Below, piece after piece: positions 32,334 through 44,220 of a stretch of 64,000 bases of DNA. Position numbers and translations under genes: made by a program. A model generated the notes under the pieces. It ran no database searches and was not told where the DNA came from. It saw only the letters and a list, made by a program, of their open reading frames with translations. Each line of letters opens with the position of its first letter. Positions within the stretch are counted from its first letter, which is position 1. Origin of the DNA: Labilithrix luteola (GTDB lineage Bacteria; Myxococcota_A; Polyangia; Polyangiales; Polyangiaceae); NCBI RefSeq assembly GCF_001263205.1, contig NZ_CP012333.1, positions 2,666,001 through 2,730,000 of the forward strand, written 5' to 3'.

Positions 32334-33905
32334 ATGCGTTGCGGCATTCGCACGTGTGGATGCGCTCTGGCGCTGACCATGGTCGCCGCGGCCTGCAGCT
32401 CGAGCGAGAACCAAGGAGGCACCGACGCGAGTACGTCGCCTCCCACCGGCCTCTCGCCCGGCGACCAGGCCCTCTACGACGAAGTGCAACCGGCCGCAGA
32501 GCTCGGTCGGAAGGCTTCGGACGACTTCGAAGGCTACGTGCACAACGGAGCGCTCGACCCCGTGGCCGCGCTCGAGGCGAACCTGCGTTCGAACGCTGAC
32601 GTCGCGAACGTCGGGCTGCGAGAAACGAGCGGCACGTTGACCGCCACGCTTCGGTCGGGCGCTCGCGCGAACGTGTTCGTCGCCGGCAAGGAACGCGCGG
32701 AGTGGTCGCCCATGACGTCGTCGCTCGCCGCACGCATTTCGAGTCCGCTTCTCCCCGCGAGCGGCGGCTCCGTTCGGTGCACGGCCACGACCTATCCGCG
32801 GGTGACGAAGGCGTGCCTCGTCTCGGCGTTCACCGAATCGTTCGGGCAGCGCTTCGACACGATCCAAGCCTCGCTCGAGCGCGTCAGCTTCACGATCGAA
32901 CGATTCGGACTGAAGACGGCGGACGACCTCGCGACGCTCCTCGCGGCTCTCGATGGCTGCGGCGTGCTCTACGTCTCGACGCAAGGCGCACTCATGACGG
33001 CCCTCGACGGCACGCTCGGCAGCCATCTCGTCACCGAGATCGAGTTCGGCGAAGGCACGCTCGCTCGAATCTCCGACGTGCTCGGACGCGATCGCGTTCG
33101 TGACCTCGTAGGCCTCGCCTCCCTCCGTGGAAAGACGTACTGGACCCTCGCACCGACGCTCTTCGCGAACGTTGCCTATCCGAACAGCGTGGTTTTCGTG
33201 GACGCTCCGAGCAGCGCCGGTGCCGTTGCTCCTTCGGACGATCCCGACGCCAGGTCGCTTCGAGACGTGTTCCGACAAGGCGGCGCGGGCGCGTTTTACG
33301 GTTGGGAGTCGACCGCGAACGGGGCGCTCTCGAATCCAACGGCCGATCAGTTGTTCCAGGCGCTCGTGCCGAAGAAGACGGACATCGACAAGGTGAGCTT
33401 GACCGTCACCCCCGTGAAGGTCGAGGTCCGACAACCGTACGTTCCGCACGCAACGGTGTCGCCGCCGAAAGCGGGCGTCGAGCTCGACTTGTCCATCACC
33501 GGCACGGACGGCTTTTCACGTCAGGATCGGCAGACGACCGACGCCACCGGCGCGGTGACCTTCGAGTCGGTCCCCGGCGCCGAGGAAGGCGTCATCGATA
33601 CGCTCATCGTTACCGCGGGCGGTGCGAACGACACCGCCACGGCGCTCAAGATGGTCCAGGCGAGCCCGAGCCTCGTCGGCTACCGGCTGCCTTGGGGGAA
33701 CGCGCAAAGCGACGTCGAGCACCTCGCCCTCGACGGGCGTGACCACGAGAACCTCGTGTGCGCGAGCAGTGAGACGAGGCAGGACGAGCTGGTCCTGAAC
33801 TTCGGCGTTCAGATCTTGCGCAGCTCCTCGACGAACTCCCAATCCGCGATCAAACCCTTGCGGAGCAGGATCGAGAGGAGCGCGGCGACGACCGGCTCCC
33901 ATTGA
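32334..33905 (+). CDS. Large secreted lipoprotein of unknown function
   Basis: A 523-residue protein with a signal peptide ending MVAAAC (lipid Cys about 21) and a Ser/Thr-rich linker. The globular body has alternating helices and strands but no motif I recognise; it contains Ig-like stretches near the C-terminus (SLTVTPVKVEVRQPYVPHATV, split as SLTVTPVKVEVR and VPHATV). Beyond about 33,780 the reading continues into sequence that codes the opposite gene and loses the normal composition. The true C-terminus is therefore uncertain and the call overlaps the convergent gene by 97 bases. Confidence 0.6.
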   Translation: MRCGIRTCGCALALTMVAAACSSSENQGGTDASTSPPTGLSPGDQALYDEVQPAAELGRKASDDFEGYVHNGALDPVAALEANLRSNADVANVGLRETSGTLTATLRSGARANVFVAGKERAEWSPMTSSLAARISSPLLPASGGSVRCTATTYPRVTKACLVSAFTESFGQRFDTIQASLERVSFTIERFGLKTADDLATLLAALDGCGVLYVSTQGALMTALDGTLGSHLVTEIEFGEGTLARISDVLGRDRVRDLVGLASLRGKTYWTLAPTLFANVAYPNSVVFVDAPSSAGAVAPSDDPDARSLRDVFRQGGAGAFYGWESTANGALSNPTADQLFQALVPKKTDIDKVSLTVTPVKVEVRQPYVPHATVSPPKAGVELDLSITGTDGFSRQDRQTTDATGAVTFESVPGAEEGVIDTLIVTAGGANDTATALKMVQASPSLVGYRLPWGNAQSDVEHLALDGRDHENLVCASSETRQDELVLNFGVQILRSSSTNSQSAIKPLRSRIERSAATTGSH

Positions 33906-34918
33906 GGCTTTTCACCGAGCACTTCGGCAGCGTCAGCGCCTTGCGAGCTCGCGCGCAGCGCGCTGATGAAGTCCCGTGCGGTGAGCCCTTCTTGCGGGCC
34001 GAACGCCTCTTTGCGGCTCGCACGCGAAGGCAGGTTGATCGTGGTGCCGTCGAGGAGCGTGAGCGCCACCATCTTGCCCCCGCGCCGTCGCGCAGTGCCC
34101 TCGTCCGGCCTGCTCTCGCGTACCGCCGGACGGACCGGTGCATTCTCGGGAGGGGGCGCGGCAGCCGAAGGCGGGGTCGATCGTGTTGTCGGCGGCGCCG
34201 CATCGGCCATGTCGGGATCGGACGACGGCGGCTTGGGTGCGCGCGCAGGAAGCGGAGGCGGAGGTGACGAACGACGCGGAGCAGGCGGCGGTTGAGACGG
34301 CACACGGACCGCAGGTGTCGTCGTCGAAACGGGCGGTGCGACCTCGCGACGACCTTCGCGAATGCCTTCACGAACGGTCGTCGGTAGCACGTCGCCCGAT
34401 AGCGGCATCTCGACCATCTGCGGCGTCGAAGGCTCGCCGTAGTAGACGCGAATCGCGCTGCGGATGTCCGACGCCGACGCGATCATGGGGCGCGCAGGAA
34501 GTGCGGCCTGCTTCGAGACCTCGGAGAGGGCACCTTCGTTCGTCGGATCATCCATCGCCACGTAGAGGGTCTCGCCCTGCCCCTTCACGTGGCGGACGAA
34601 GATGGGGATCAGGCAGTAACGCTCGGCGAGGTCACGGCTCACGCGGTTCAAGAGCTGCCGCGAGAAATCGATGTGATAGAGCGACACCCACGGCACGCTG
34701 AGCTGGAGGCTCAACGTCTGCGTGAGTTGCGCTTCGCTCAGCCAACCGCGCTCGATGAGGAGTTGCCCCATCTTCTTGCCGGGCTCGCGCGGTGACGCGA
34801 GGACCTCCGCGAGCTGTTCCTGAGTAATGACTTTGGCTTGGATGAGAAGCTCACCCAGGGGCACACGCCGCGGCATGACCTCGCCGCCCATCGGCGGCGC
34901 GCTCGGATCTCCGATCAC
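33809..34918 (-). CDS. MshEN/GspE-N-type regulatory protein without an ATPase domain
   Basis: A 369-residue protein. The N-terminus (about 18-165) is the GspE/MshE N-terminal fold: PLGELLIQAKVITQEQLAEVL, then GKKMGQLLIERGWLSEAQL, then VPWVSLYHIDFSRQLLNRVSRDLAERYCLIPI. Such MshEN domains bind c-di-GMP in type II and type IV systems (family knowledge). A long Pro/Ser/Ala linker (about 190-265) leads to a helical C-terminal region (LTARDFISALRASSQGADA). No Walker motif is present, so it is not a secretion ATPase. A c-di-GMP-responsive adaptor is plausible. Confidence 0.75.
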   Translation of the reverse strand: MIGDPSAPPMGGEVMPRRVPLGELLIQAKVITQEQLAEVLASPREPGKKMGQLLIERGWLSEAQLTQTLSLQLSVPWVSLYHIDFSRQLLNRVSRDLAERYCLIPIFVRHVKGQGETLYVAMDDPTNEGALSEVSKQAALPARPMIASASDIRSAIRVYYGEPSTPQMVEMPLSGDVLPTTVREGIREGRREVAPPVSTTTPAVRVPSQPPPAPRRSSPPPPLPARAPKPPSSDPDMADAAPPTTRSTPPSAAAPPPENAPVRPAVRESRPDEGTARRRGGKMVALTLLDGTTINLPSRASRKEAFGPQEGLTARDFISALRASSQGADAAEVLGEKPQWEPVVAALLSILLRKGLIADWEFVEELRKI

Positions 34919-35128
34919 AGGGGAATCGTAGCGGGACCGAGCGCGACGAGGCCAATCATCAACGGATTCTTCTCATTTCTGTCTGCGGCCGGGCTTGTTC
35001 GGAGGACGCGCCGAGCGGAGGCGCTCACGCATGAGCCAGTGCGTCATCGGCGGTCCCAGCGCCCACGCTGGCGAGGTCGCATCCCCGAATTCCTCGGAAG
35101 AATGGCCTGCCGTAGGGGTGTCGCCATT

Positions 35129-35145
35129 GACCTATGCAATAGGTC
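35129..35145 (+). promoter_or_regulatory. Perfect palindrome upstream of the zinc-ribbon kinase
   Basis: GACCTAT-GCA-ATAGGTC is a 7-base-pair inverted repeat 56 bases before the kinase start, in an otherwise featureless 282-base gap (34919-35200). It may be an operator or a short hairpin in the leader. No T-run and no well-spaced -10 were found next to it. Confidence 0.4.
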
Positions 35146-35200
35146 TTTCTGCGGGTTTTCGCCGTGATAGCCTGGCCGTTACCCTAGGGTCGTTGTGGGA

Positions 35201-37927
<2,727 letters not shown>

Positions 37928-37996
37928 AGCGCGAGCGAGCGTGAGCGAGCGCGAAAAGGTGACAGCCCCGCCGCGCCGGGTTAGACGCGAAGAGGG

Positions 37997-38998
37997 ATGA
38001 AGTTCCGCTACCGACGAGCATGGGCTTTCGCGGGCACGCTCGTCGGGCTCGTGGCGTGCGGAGGCGAAGAGCCTCCCCCGAAGGCTCCTGCGGCCCCGCC
38101 CGTCGCGAAGGATCCAGCGTGGATGGCCAAGGCTGCGTCCGCGTGCGTCAGGCTTGCATCCTGCACACAACTCGACGACGCGAAGCGCTTCCGCAGCCCC
38201 GGTGCGTGCGTCGACTGGTGGCTCGGTCGTGGAGGGCCGACGGCCCAGGATCCACTCCGCACGTGTCTCGCAGAGGCGAAGACGTGCGAGCAGGTCGAGG
38301 CGTGCCAGCGTGGCGGAGGCGATGCCCGCGTCGCTTCGTTCTGTGCGGAACGCAAAGGCGTCGTCACCGCGTGTGACGGCGATCGTCTCGTGAGCTGCGG
38401 CGACGAGGGCGAAGAAGCCAGCGTCATCGATTGCGCCGCTCTCGGCGCGAACTGTCGCGAGCAGCGAAGCGCCGGCGGCATCGCGATCCGTGGCTGTTTT
38501 TCCCTCCAGAAATGCCCTCTCGGCGCCCCCGAAGCGCGATGCGACGGCGCCGATGCGGTCATCTCGTGCCGCGACGGCGCCATCGAGCGAATCGCATGCA
38601 AACCCGGCACGAGTTGCCAGGAGCGCGCGACCGAAAACGGCGAGCAGACGGCCTCGTGCGAGCTTCCCGGCCGTCGCCGGTGCGAGATGCTCGGCGCGCG
38701 TCACTGCGAAGGTGATCGCCTGGTCGAGTGCGGAAGCCCCGAGGGTGGGCCGGGCCGGATCAAGGTCACGGACTGCGGAGCTTCCGGCCTGCGCTGCACC
38801 GGAATGGGTCTCCGCGCAGCCTGCACGGTTCCAACCGACATGGAGTGTGACAGGGAGATGACTGCGAAATGCGGCGACGCCGGAAAATCCGTCGTCTTTT
38901 GCGCCGCGGGCCGTTCCACCAAGGTTTCCTGCGCCGGCCTCGGCATGGGAGCCTGCAACCCGGTGGCCCGCGGAGCCGGCGCCGCCTGCAATCCCTGA
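37997..38998 (+). CDS. Cys-rich repeat lipoprotein
   Basis: A 333-residue protein with a signal peptide ending LVGLVACGG (lipid Cys about 21) and about thirty cysteines. Repeat units of the form CDGDRLVSCGD, CDGADAVISCRDG, CEGDRLVECGS and a final CGDAGKSVVFC recur at intervals of about 45-50 residues, each with a following C-x-x-x-C. These should be disulfide-stabilised modules on the cell surface. No enzyme motif. It begins 69 bases after the kinase stop, but with its own plausible leader. Confidence 0.72.
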   Translation: MKFRYRRAWAFAGTLVGLVACGGEEPPPKAPAAPPVAKDPAWMAKAASACVRLASCTQLDDAKRFRSPGACVDWWLGRGGPTAQDPLRTCLAEAKTCEQVEACQRGGGDARVASFCAERKGVVTACDGDRLVSCGDEGEEASVIDCAALGANCREQRSAGGIAIRGCFSLQKCPLGAPEARCDGADAVISCRDGAIERIACKPGTSCQERATENGEQTASCELPGRRRCEMLGARHCEGDRLVECGSPEGGPGRIKVTDCGASGLRCTGMGLRAACTVPTDMECDREMTAKCGDAGKSVVFCAAGRSTKVSCAGLGMGACNPVARGAGAACNP

Positions 38999-39029
38999 GG
39001 GCCCCAACCTGGGGTATGCTGGGCCGCCC

Positions 39030-39695
39030 ATGCCGAGCGAGCAGGCACCGCCGCCGGAGCCGACGTCGAACACTTCCCTTCGCACCCCTCCGGAGGTGCG
39101 CGTCCGGCGCATCCACCGCCGCGACCTGAACCGGACCTGGGAATTCCTCAAGCTCTGTTTCCGTGACGTCAACCGAGAGACCGTCGAGTACCAGCGCCCG
39201 CGGCTGAAGAAGCGATTCCTCGAGGTGTACGAGGAGGAGGGCGTCGAGCAGCTCCTCTTCGAGGCGACCATCGCCAAGAAGGTCATCATCGTCGGCTACG
39301 CCGAGTGCGCGTTCGAGATCGTCGGCACCGACAACTGGATGAACCAGCGGTACTTCTCGAACCGTGACATGCGCCCGCTCTACGTCGAGGAGCTCGCGGT
39401 GCATCCGGAGCTCCAGGGCCAGGGCATCGGCGCGTTCATCCTCGAGCAAATCGAGCACCTCGCGCGCGTCCGTGGATGCACGCACCTCGTCCTCGAGGTC
39501 GCCGAGAACAACGACAACGCGCTCAAGTTCTACCGCTCGCGCAACTTCTACAAGCTCGACGCGGCCATCTTCCTCGCGAAGAAGGTGCCGAGCGAAGCGG
39601 AGCTCTTGCCCCCTCGCCGCTTGAAGCGCCCACCGCCAGCTAAAGTCGTCGAAGCTTTGCGCGCCGAACCTGCGCCGCGAAGGAAAAAGGACTAG
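39030..39695 (+). CDS. GNAT family acetyltransferase (RimI-like)
   Basis: A 221-residue protein. LYVEELAVHPELQGQGIGAFILEQIEHLA is motif A with the acetyl-CoA loop QGQGIG, and VLEVAENNDNALKFYRSRNFYK is motif B. The N-terminus (about 1-35) and a basic tail (RRLKRPPPAKVVEALRAEPA, truncated here) extend beyond the core. The substrate is unknown. It starts 31 bases after the Cys-rich lipoprotein stop and is 9 bases before the phosphatase-like gene, so these two are probably co-transcribed. Confidence 0.88.
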   Translation: MPSEQAPPPEPTSNTSLRTPPEVRVRRIHRRDLNRTWEFLKLCFRDVNRETVEYQRPRLKKRFLEVYEEEGVEQLLFEATIAKKVIIVGYAECAFEIVGTDNWMNQRYFSNRDMRPLYVEELAVHPELQGQGIGAFILEQIEHLARVRGCTHLVLEVAENNDNALKFYRSRNFYKLDAAIFLAKKVPSEAELLPPRRLKRPPPAKVVEALRAEPAPRRKKD

Positions 39696-39704
39696 AGCCA
39701 GGTC

Positions 39705-40715
39705 GTGCGCCACATCTCGCGCTGGGACCTCGACAAGACGTACCTTCGGACCGAGTTCGACACGGTCCGTGACCTGGTGCGCACCGCGTTCGAGCGCGCC
39801 GACGAGAAGCGCACCAACCCGGGTGCCGCCACCCTGCTTCGCGAGATGTCGCGCACCGGCGTATCGATCCACATTCTCTCCGGCTCACCGGAGCAGATGC
39901 GACGGCGCCTCGAAGACAAGCTGCGCCTCGACGGCATCCGCTGGGACAGCTTCATTCTGAAGCCGAACTTGAAGAACGTGCTGCGTCTGCGCTTCCGCGC
40001 GATTCGCGATCAGCTCGGCTACAAACTGCCGGCGTTGGTCAGTGCGCGTACGATGGCCGGCGAAAGCGCCGTGGGCGTGCACGAAACGCTCTTCGGTGAC
40101 GACGCCGAGGCTGACGCGTTCGTCTACTCGCTCTATGCCGACGTCGTCGCGGGGCGTGCTGGCCCCGACCTCGTGCGCGAGATCTGCCAGCGTGGTCGCG
40201 TCTACGATGACGTGATCGAAGGCGTCCTGACGTCGATCCATACGCTCAAGCACGAAGACGCGGTCGAGCGCGTGCTCATCCATCTCGAGCAGCAGACGCC
40301 CCCCGGCGACTTCTACGTCTACGGCCCGCGCGTGGTGCCGTTCTACAATTACCTGCAGGCTGCATTCGTCGTTTTCGAAGACGGCCGCCTCAACGCCGAA
40401 GGTGTGCTGCGCGTGGCGATCGAGCTCGTGACGCAGCACCGCTTCGACGGCGACGGGCTCGCTCGGAGTTACGCCGATCTCGTCAAGCGAGGCCATCTCG
40501 CTGGCACCAAGATTCCGGAGCTCACCTCCGCCCTCGAAGGGTGGCAACGAGATCCGACAGTGCCGGCGAAAGACGAGCTGCGCGCGATGGTGGAGCGACT
40601 ACCTGCGTACGCGGCGCAAGCGCAGGAACGAGCGCCGGGCGATACGGCGTTCGACATGCCGGACTACCTCGCGCTCGTCAGCAAACACAACCGGCGACGT
40701 CACAAGAAGAAGTAG
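39705..40715 (+). CDS. App1-like (DUF2183) HAD-fold phosphatase
   Basis: A 336-residue protein from GTG 39705. WDLDKTYL (about 7-14) gives the DxDxT nucleophile motif and IHILSGSP (about 55-62) the second HAD motif, as in the catalytic domain of App1 phosphatidate phosphatases. The C-terminal 150 residues (ESAVGVHETLFGDDAEADAF onward) are less clear and end in a basic tail (RRRHKKK). It may act on phosphatidate or another phosphomonoester. No signal peptide, so cytoplasmic. The start codon is not certain. Confidence 0.7.
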   Translation: MRHISRWDLDKTYLRTEFDTVRDLVRTAFERADEKRTNPGAATLLREMSRTGVSIHILSGSPEQMRRRLEDKLRLDGIRWDSFILKPNLKNVLRLRFRAIRDQLGYKLPALVSARTMAGESAVGVHETLFGDDAEADAFVYSLYADVVAGRAGPDLVREICQRGRVYDDVIEGVLTSIHTLKHEDAVERVLIHLEQQTPPGDFYVYGPRVVPFYNYLQAAFVVFEDGRLNAEGVLRVAIELVTQHRFDGDGLARSYADLVKRGHLAGTKIPELTSALEGWQRDPTVPAKDELRAMVERLPAYAAQAQERAPGDTAFDMPDYLALVSKHNRRRHKKK

Positions 40716-40759
40716 CCGTTCGAGCGGACATTCGCACGGGACTTGCACGAGCGCCCCGC

Positions 40760-41149
40760 ATGGGTACGCGTCTTGTCATCGCCACCACCGAGGAGCTCCC
40801 GGAGGCTGAACCGCATCTCGTCGTCCACGACGGTGTTCCCTACTGCGTCGTCAAAATTGGCGGCGAAGTGAAGGCCTACGTCGCGGTGTGCCCGCACAAA
40901 GATCTCGCGATCGTCCCGCTCCGTCTCAAGCGGGGACGCATCTTGTGTCCTCACCACGGAGCGACGTTCGATCCCGGTACGGGCAAGGTGGTCGACGACG
41001 CGGGCAAGGACGTCCCGTGCGGTCTCTGCAAGGTGGACGTCGAGACCGATCATGACGGCCTCCTCTGCATCGAGGCCCGCAAGAGACATCGCAAGATGCT
41101 GAAGAAGAAGGAGCGGAAGCGGGTGGAGCAAGCCGCTTCCAAGGCGTAA
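40760..41149 (+). CDS. Rieske [2Fe-2S] ferredoxin-like protein
   Basis: A 129-residue protein from ATG 40760. The cluster ligands are CPHKD and, 17 residues on, CPHHGATFD, the classical C-x-H and C-x-x-H pair. A beta-rich core surrounds them. The last 25 residues are strongly basic (KRHRKMLKKKERKR). It is too short for an oxygenase large subunit and lacks a membrane anchor, so it is probably a soluble electron carrier like those of ring-hydroxylating systems or nitrite reductase small subunits. No partner enzyme is adjacent. Confidence 0.87.
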   Translation: MGTRLVIATTEELPEAEPHLVVHDGVPYCVVKIGGEVKAYVAVCPHKDLAIVPLRLKRGRILCPHHGATFDPGTGKVVDDAGKDVPCGLCKVDVETDHDGLLCIEARKRHRKMLKKKERKRVEQAASKA

Positions 41150-41172
41150 CTCCTTCTTCCTCCGCCACTGAT

Positions 41173-42579
41173 TCAGTCGGGCCGCGCCTCGATCTTGCCC
41201 TCGCGAATGGCGCGAAGGAGCTCCTGATGATCGGCCTCGTTCTGACGTGCGTAGGCGACGCCGAAGTCCACCATGGCCTCGTCGATGCGCTCGGATTTAC
41301 CGAGGTAGCCGGCGATCGAGGCTGCATCACCCGACTTCGTGTGCGCGCGCGCAAGCGCCCAACCGCACGCCCCTCCGTAGTACTTCATGCGGGTCGGATT
41401 GAACGCGTCGACGAGAGGCTTGATCTTCACGTCGCGCAGCTGCCGCACGTAGAAGTGGTGACCCTTCGGCCCGACACTCCAACCGAGGAAGAGGTCGCTC
41501 GCAGCCTGCATGAGGCGCTGGCCCTGCACCACGCGTTCGCCGTGATTGTCGAAGAGGCTCCTGCCGGCATACGGGGCGAGCACTGAGGCGCACGCTTCCT
41601 TGATCTGGAGGAAGAGCGGGTCGTCGTCCGCCGCCATCATCAGGACGATGCCGCAACGCGTGCCGACACTTCCGACACCGACCACCTTGATGGCGTAGTC
41701 CTGGACGTGGAAGCGATCGATCAGTTCGCGCCGATCGGGGCGCAACGTGTTCCGATAGGACTCGAACGAGTCGAGGAAGAACTGCTCGAACTCCGGCCTC
41801 TGCATCTCTTGGGGGTGAAAGATGAGCGGCGGAGAGTCCTTGATGACGCGCTCGCCGTTCAGGACCTCCGTGAGCTTGGGGATGGGGTCGGCGTGCAATC
41901 CCTTCTCCTCGGCGCGCTCGATCCGCTTGGCAATCCCCTCGCGCCTCTTGTTCGATGGGATGGAGTCGATGAGATCTTCGGCGTCGATGCTGAGGTACCA
42001 CTGGTCGAGGGTCTTCAGCTCGGAGAAGGCGAGCATGTGCCGCCGATACGAGCGCGCCGTCATGAGCGCGGCCTCTCGTACGTCAGCGGCGTCGAAGCCG
42101 TTGTGCTGCGAGGCGATGACGACGCTCGTCACGAGGCGTTTCAGGTCCCATTCCCATGGCGCCGGAAGGGTCTCGTCGAAGTCGTTGATGTCGAAAACGA
42201 TCCGTCGCTCGGGTGTGGCGAACCCGCCGAAGTTGACGAGGTGGCAGTCACCGCAGGCCTGCACGCGAATGCCCGTGCTCGGCGTGCCCCCGAGGTCCGC
42301 CGCCATGAGAGCCGCCCCTCCACGGTAGAACGCGAAGGGGCTCGACATCATTCGACCGTAGCGAATGGGCAAGAGCTCCTTCACGCGCCCGGCCGACGTC
42401 TCGACGAGCAAGTCCACCGGATCACGGCGCCCCACTGGTGCTTGCCAGCTCGCATGAGCCTTTCGAGGCACGCTCTCGCGCAGCTTCTTGCCCGCAGCGC
42501 GACGTTCCGCAGGCTCCTCTTCCGCCCTCCGCGCGTGAGAACGGTGAATGGGTTCGACGGGAATTGCCGACAGCGTCAT
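41173..42579 (-). CDS. DUF2252 family protein
   Basis: A 468-residue protein with the family landmarks: MMSSPFAFYRGGAALMAADL, CGDCHLVNFGGFATPERRIVFDINDFDETLP, and a later VVGVGSVGTRC and LQIKEACASVLAPY. DUF2252 proteins resemble small-molecule kinase folds, with an H-x-N and D-x-N type pocket here in CHLVNFGG and FDINDFDE. The biochemical role has not been defined in general. No signal peptide. It is a stand-alone gene, 108 bases from the phosphoribosyltransferase gene upstream. Confidence 0.85.
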   Translation of the reverse strand: MTLSAIPVEPIHRSHARRAEEEPAERRAAGKKLRESVPRKAHASWQAPVGRRDPVDLLVETSAGRVKELLPIRYGRMMSSPFAFYRGGAALMAADLGGTPSTGIRVQACGDCHLVNFGGFATPERRIVFDINDFDETLPAPWEWDLKRLVTSVVIASQHNGFDAADVREAALMTARSYRRHMLAFSELKTLDQWYLSIDAEDLIDSIPSNKRREGIAKRIERAEEKGLHADPIPKLTEVLNGERVIKDSPPLIFHPQEMQRPEFEQFFLDSFESYRNTLRPDRRELIDRFHVQDYAIKVVGVGSVGTRCGIVLMMAADDDPLFLQIKEACASVLAPYAGRSLFDNHGERVVQGQRLMQAASDLFLGWSVGPKGHHFYVRQLRDVKIKPLVDAFNPTRMKYYGGACGWALARAHTKSGDAASIAGYLGKSERIDEAMVDFGVAYARQNEADHQELLRAIREGKIEARPD

Positions 42580-42687
42580 GAGTCCCTCCGCGAAGATGTC
42601 CGAAACGGTCGGACTTGCTCGGAAGGTTCCTGCAGCATCTGGACCTAGCGATCCGATGCGCTCGCTGCGCGCGCTCGCGCTACGCGC

Positions 42688-43503
42688 TCAGACCCAGGCG
42701 TTGTTCAGGATCTCGCCGACGCCACCAGCGCCGGGAACGATGTATTGGTGCTCGTCGAGCCCGCGCTCTTCCTCCCAGTGCGTGCCGGGGACGGTGGAGA
42801 GAACCTTTGCCGGACTCAAGCCGCGGTCGAGGCGAAGCGCGTAGATGATCGCGTCAGGGTGCTCTTTGAGCACATTGCGAATGAACTCCGGCGTCACCAT
42901 GAGGTGCATCGTGATGCATGACTTCGGTGTTCCCTCGAGCCGCGTTTTGTAGTGCGTGAGCGCGCTGTTGATCGACGAGCCCGTCGCGCCCATCGGATCG
43001 GGGACGAGAAGAATGCGTCCTTCCACGTCACGACCAATCTTCGCGTCGTGCCACGTCGCGCCGACGACGCGCCCTTCGGCGTCGGTTGCGCGCGACATGA
43101 AGAGGTGGTCCTGACGCACGCCGGCAGGATCGAGCACCTCGTTCAACAGATCGTAGACGACCTGCGAAGGCATGGTGCCCGCGCGAGCAATGCCCACCGT
43201 CACGCACTGCGCGTTGGGGTCGAGCGCGACGCCGCGATAGACGGCCTCGGGCGACTTGATCACCATGCGCGTGGGCACGGCGACGCGCTCGCGCGGGAAC
43301 TCCTGCGCGAGCACGACCTGGGCGAGCTTCTGGTAGAGCGCGCGGACGAGCTGACCAACTGCCGGCTGGAGCGTCTCACGCGCACACAAACGCGCGAGCT
43401 GCGTCCAAGCAACCGGGTCGTCGATCAAGTGGACGTTCGGTCCGTACTTGTGCTCGATCTCGGGGGCTCGGTAACGGCTCTGCGCGTACGCAATCTCGAC
43501 CAT
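42688..43503 (-). CDS. upp: Uracil phosphoribosyltransferase-like enzyme
   Basis: A 271-residue PRTase. The PRPP loop is ILLVPDPMGATGSSIN, the uracil-binding region is near the C-terminus (DEHQYIVPGAGGVGEIL), and GIARAGTMPSQVVYD is the flexible-loop/PPi region. UPRTase salvages uracil to UMP. It is about 60 residues longer than typical bacterial Upp (around 208), mostly N-terminal and in an internal insertion, so substrate preference may differ. The gene stands alone between DUF2252 and an SMI1-like gene on the same strand. Confidence 0.78.
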   Translation of the reverse strand: MVEIAYAQSRYRAPEIEHKYGPNVHLIDDPVAWTQLARLCARETLQPAVGQLVRALYQKLAQVVLAQEFPRERVAVPTRMVIKSPEAVYRGVALDPNAQCVTVGIARAGTMPSQVVYDLLNEVLDPAGVRQDHLFMSRATDAEGRVVGATWHDAKIGRDVEGRILLVPDPMGATGSSINSALTHYKTRLEGTPKSCITMHLMVTPEFIRNVLKEHPDAIIYALRLDRGLSPAKVLSTVPGTHWEEERGLDEHQYIVPGAGGVGEILNNAWV

Positions 43504-43581
43504 GAGCCATCGCTATAGCTCATGTCGTGCGGCACTACGACCGCCGATTCAGGCGCCGATATGCTGGTGCGCGACTGGCGC

Positions 43582-44220
43582 TCAGGTCCAGTGACCGGCC
43601 CGCAGCGCCGCTGCGTCGATCACCTTGACCTTGGGGCCGAGCGCTTCGCGGAAGCTGTCCTCGTCCTCGTCGTCCATGATCGCGTCGCCAAAGCCCTGCG
43701 CGATCTCCATCGCCGTCGCGATGATACGGAGGAACTGGGCGAAGCTCGACGCCGCAAGGGTCGGAACCCAGCGGTCCTGACCGCTCATCGCGGTGTAGAC
43801 CGGGCAGTCGCCCTCCGGGTCCGGCTTGGAGACGTCGAGGAAGTAGGGATCGCCGAGGAGCGAGCTCTCCGCGATCACGACCCAGGACGACTTCCAGTCG
43901 GCGGGCGGGTTACCCCCACCTTCGGACGGAGCGGTCACCGCCGTCTGAGCCTTCTCGAGCTCAGCCATAGGCAGCAAGCGGACGCGCTCGACCGGGGTGA
44001 CGGTTTCCACCTTCACCGGATCCGCGGAGACGAGAAAGCTTCTGTATCGGGAAGGGATCCGCAGCTTTTTGCGGAGCTCTTCGACGACCGCCTTGTCGGT
44101 CTTTCCGAACGTACACTCGATCTTCCGGCGCTGAAAAACCGCCTTCAGGTTCTCGACCGCATCTGCGAGATCACTGTCCACAGGAGCCCTCGTCCGTAAC
44201 GACAAGCCATTCGACGACAC
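43582..44220 (-). CDS. SMI1/KNR4-family protein
   Basis: A 212-residue protein with the family pattern: VVEELRKKLRIPSRYRSFLVS at the start, WVVIAESSLLGDPYFLDVSK in the middle, and SFAQFLRIIATAME near the end. SMI1/KNR4 (SUKH) proteins often act as immunity proteins to toxins, but many chromosomal copies have regulatory roles. No toxin gene is adjacent, so immunity is not supported here. The 332-base gap to hisD (44221-44552) is AT-richer in its first part and holds no ORF or structure I can support. Confidence 0.65.
   Translation of the reverse strand: MSSNGLSLRTRAPVDSDLADAVENLKAVFQRRKIECTFGKTDKAVVEELRKKLRIPSRYRSFLVSADPVKVETVTPVERVRLLPMAELEKAQTAVTAPSEGGGNPPADWKSSWVVIAESSLLGDPYFLDVSKPDPEGDCPVYTAMSGQDRWVPTLAASSFAQFLRIIATAMEIAQGFGDAIMDDEDEDSFREALGPKVKVIDAAALRAGHWT

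Noticed and set aside
37928..37996. GAGCGA-type repeated bases after the kinase-ATPase gene
   Set aside because: Simple base composition repeats of this size are common here and do not form a stable hairpin.
43582..44220. A toxin-immunity reading of the SMI1/KNR4-like gene
   Set aside because: No Rhs, YD-repeat or nuclease-toxin gene is next to it, so immunity would be a guess.
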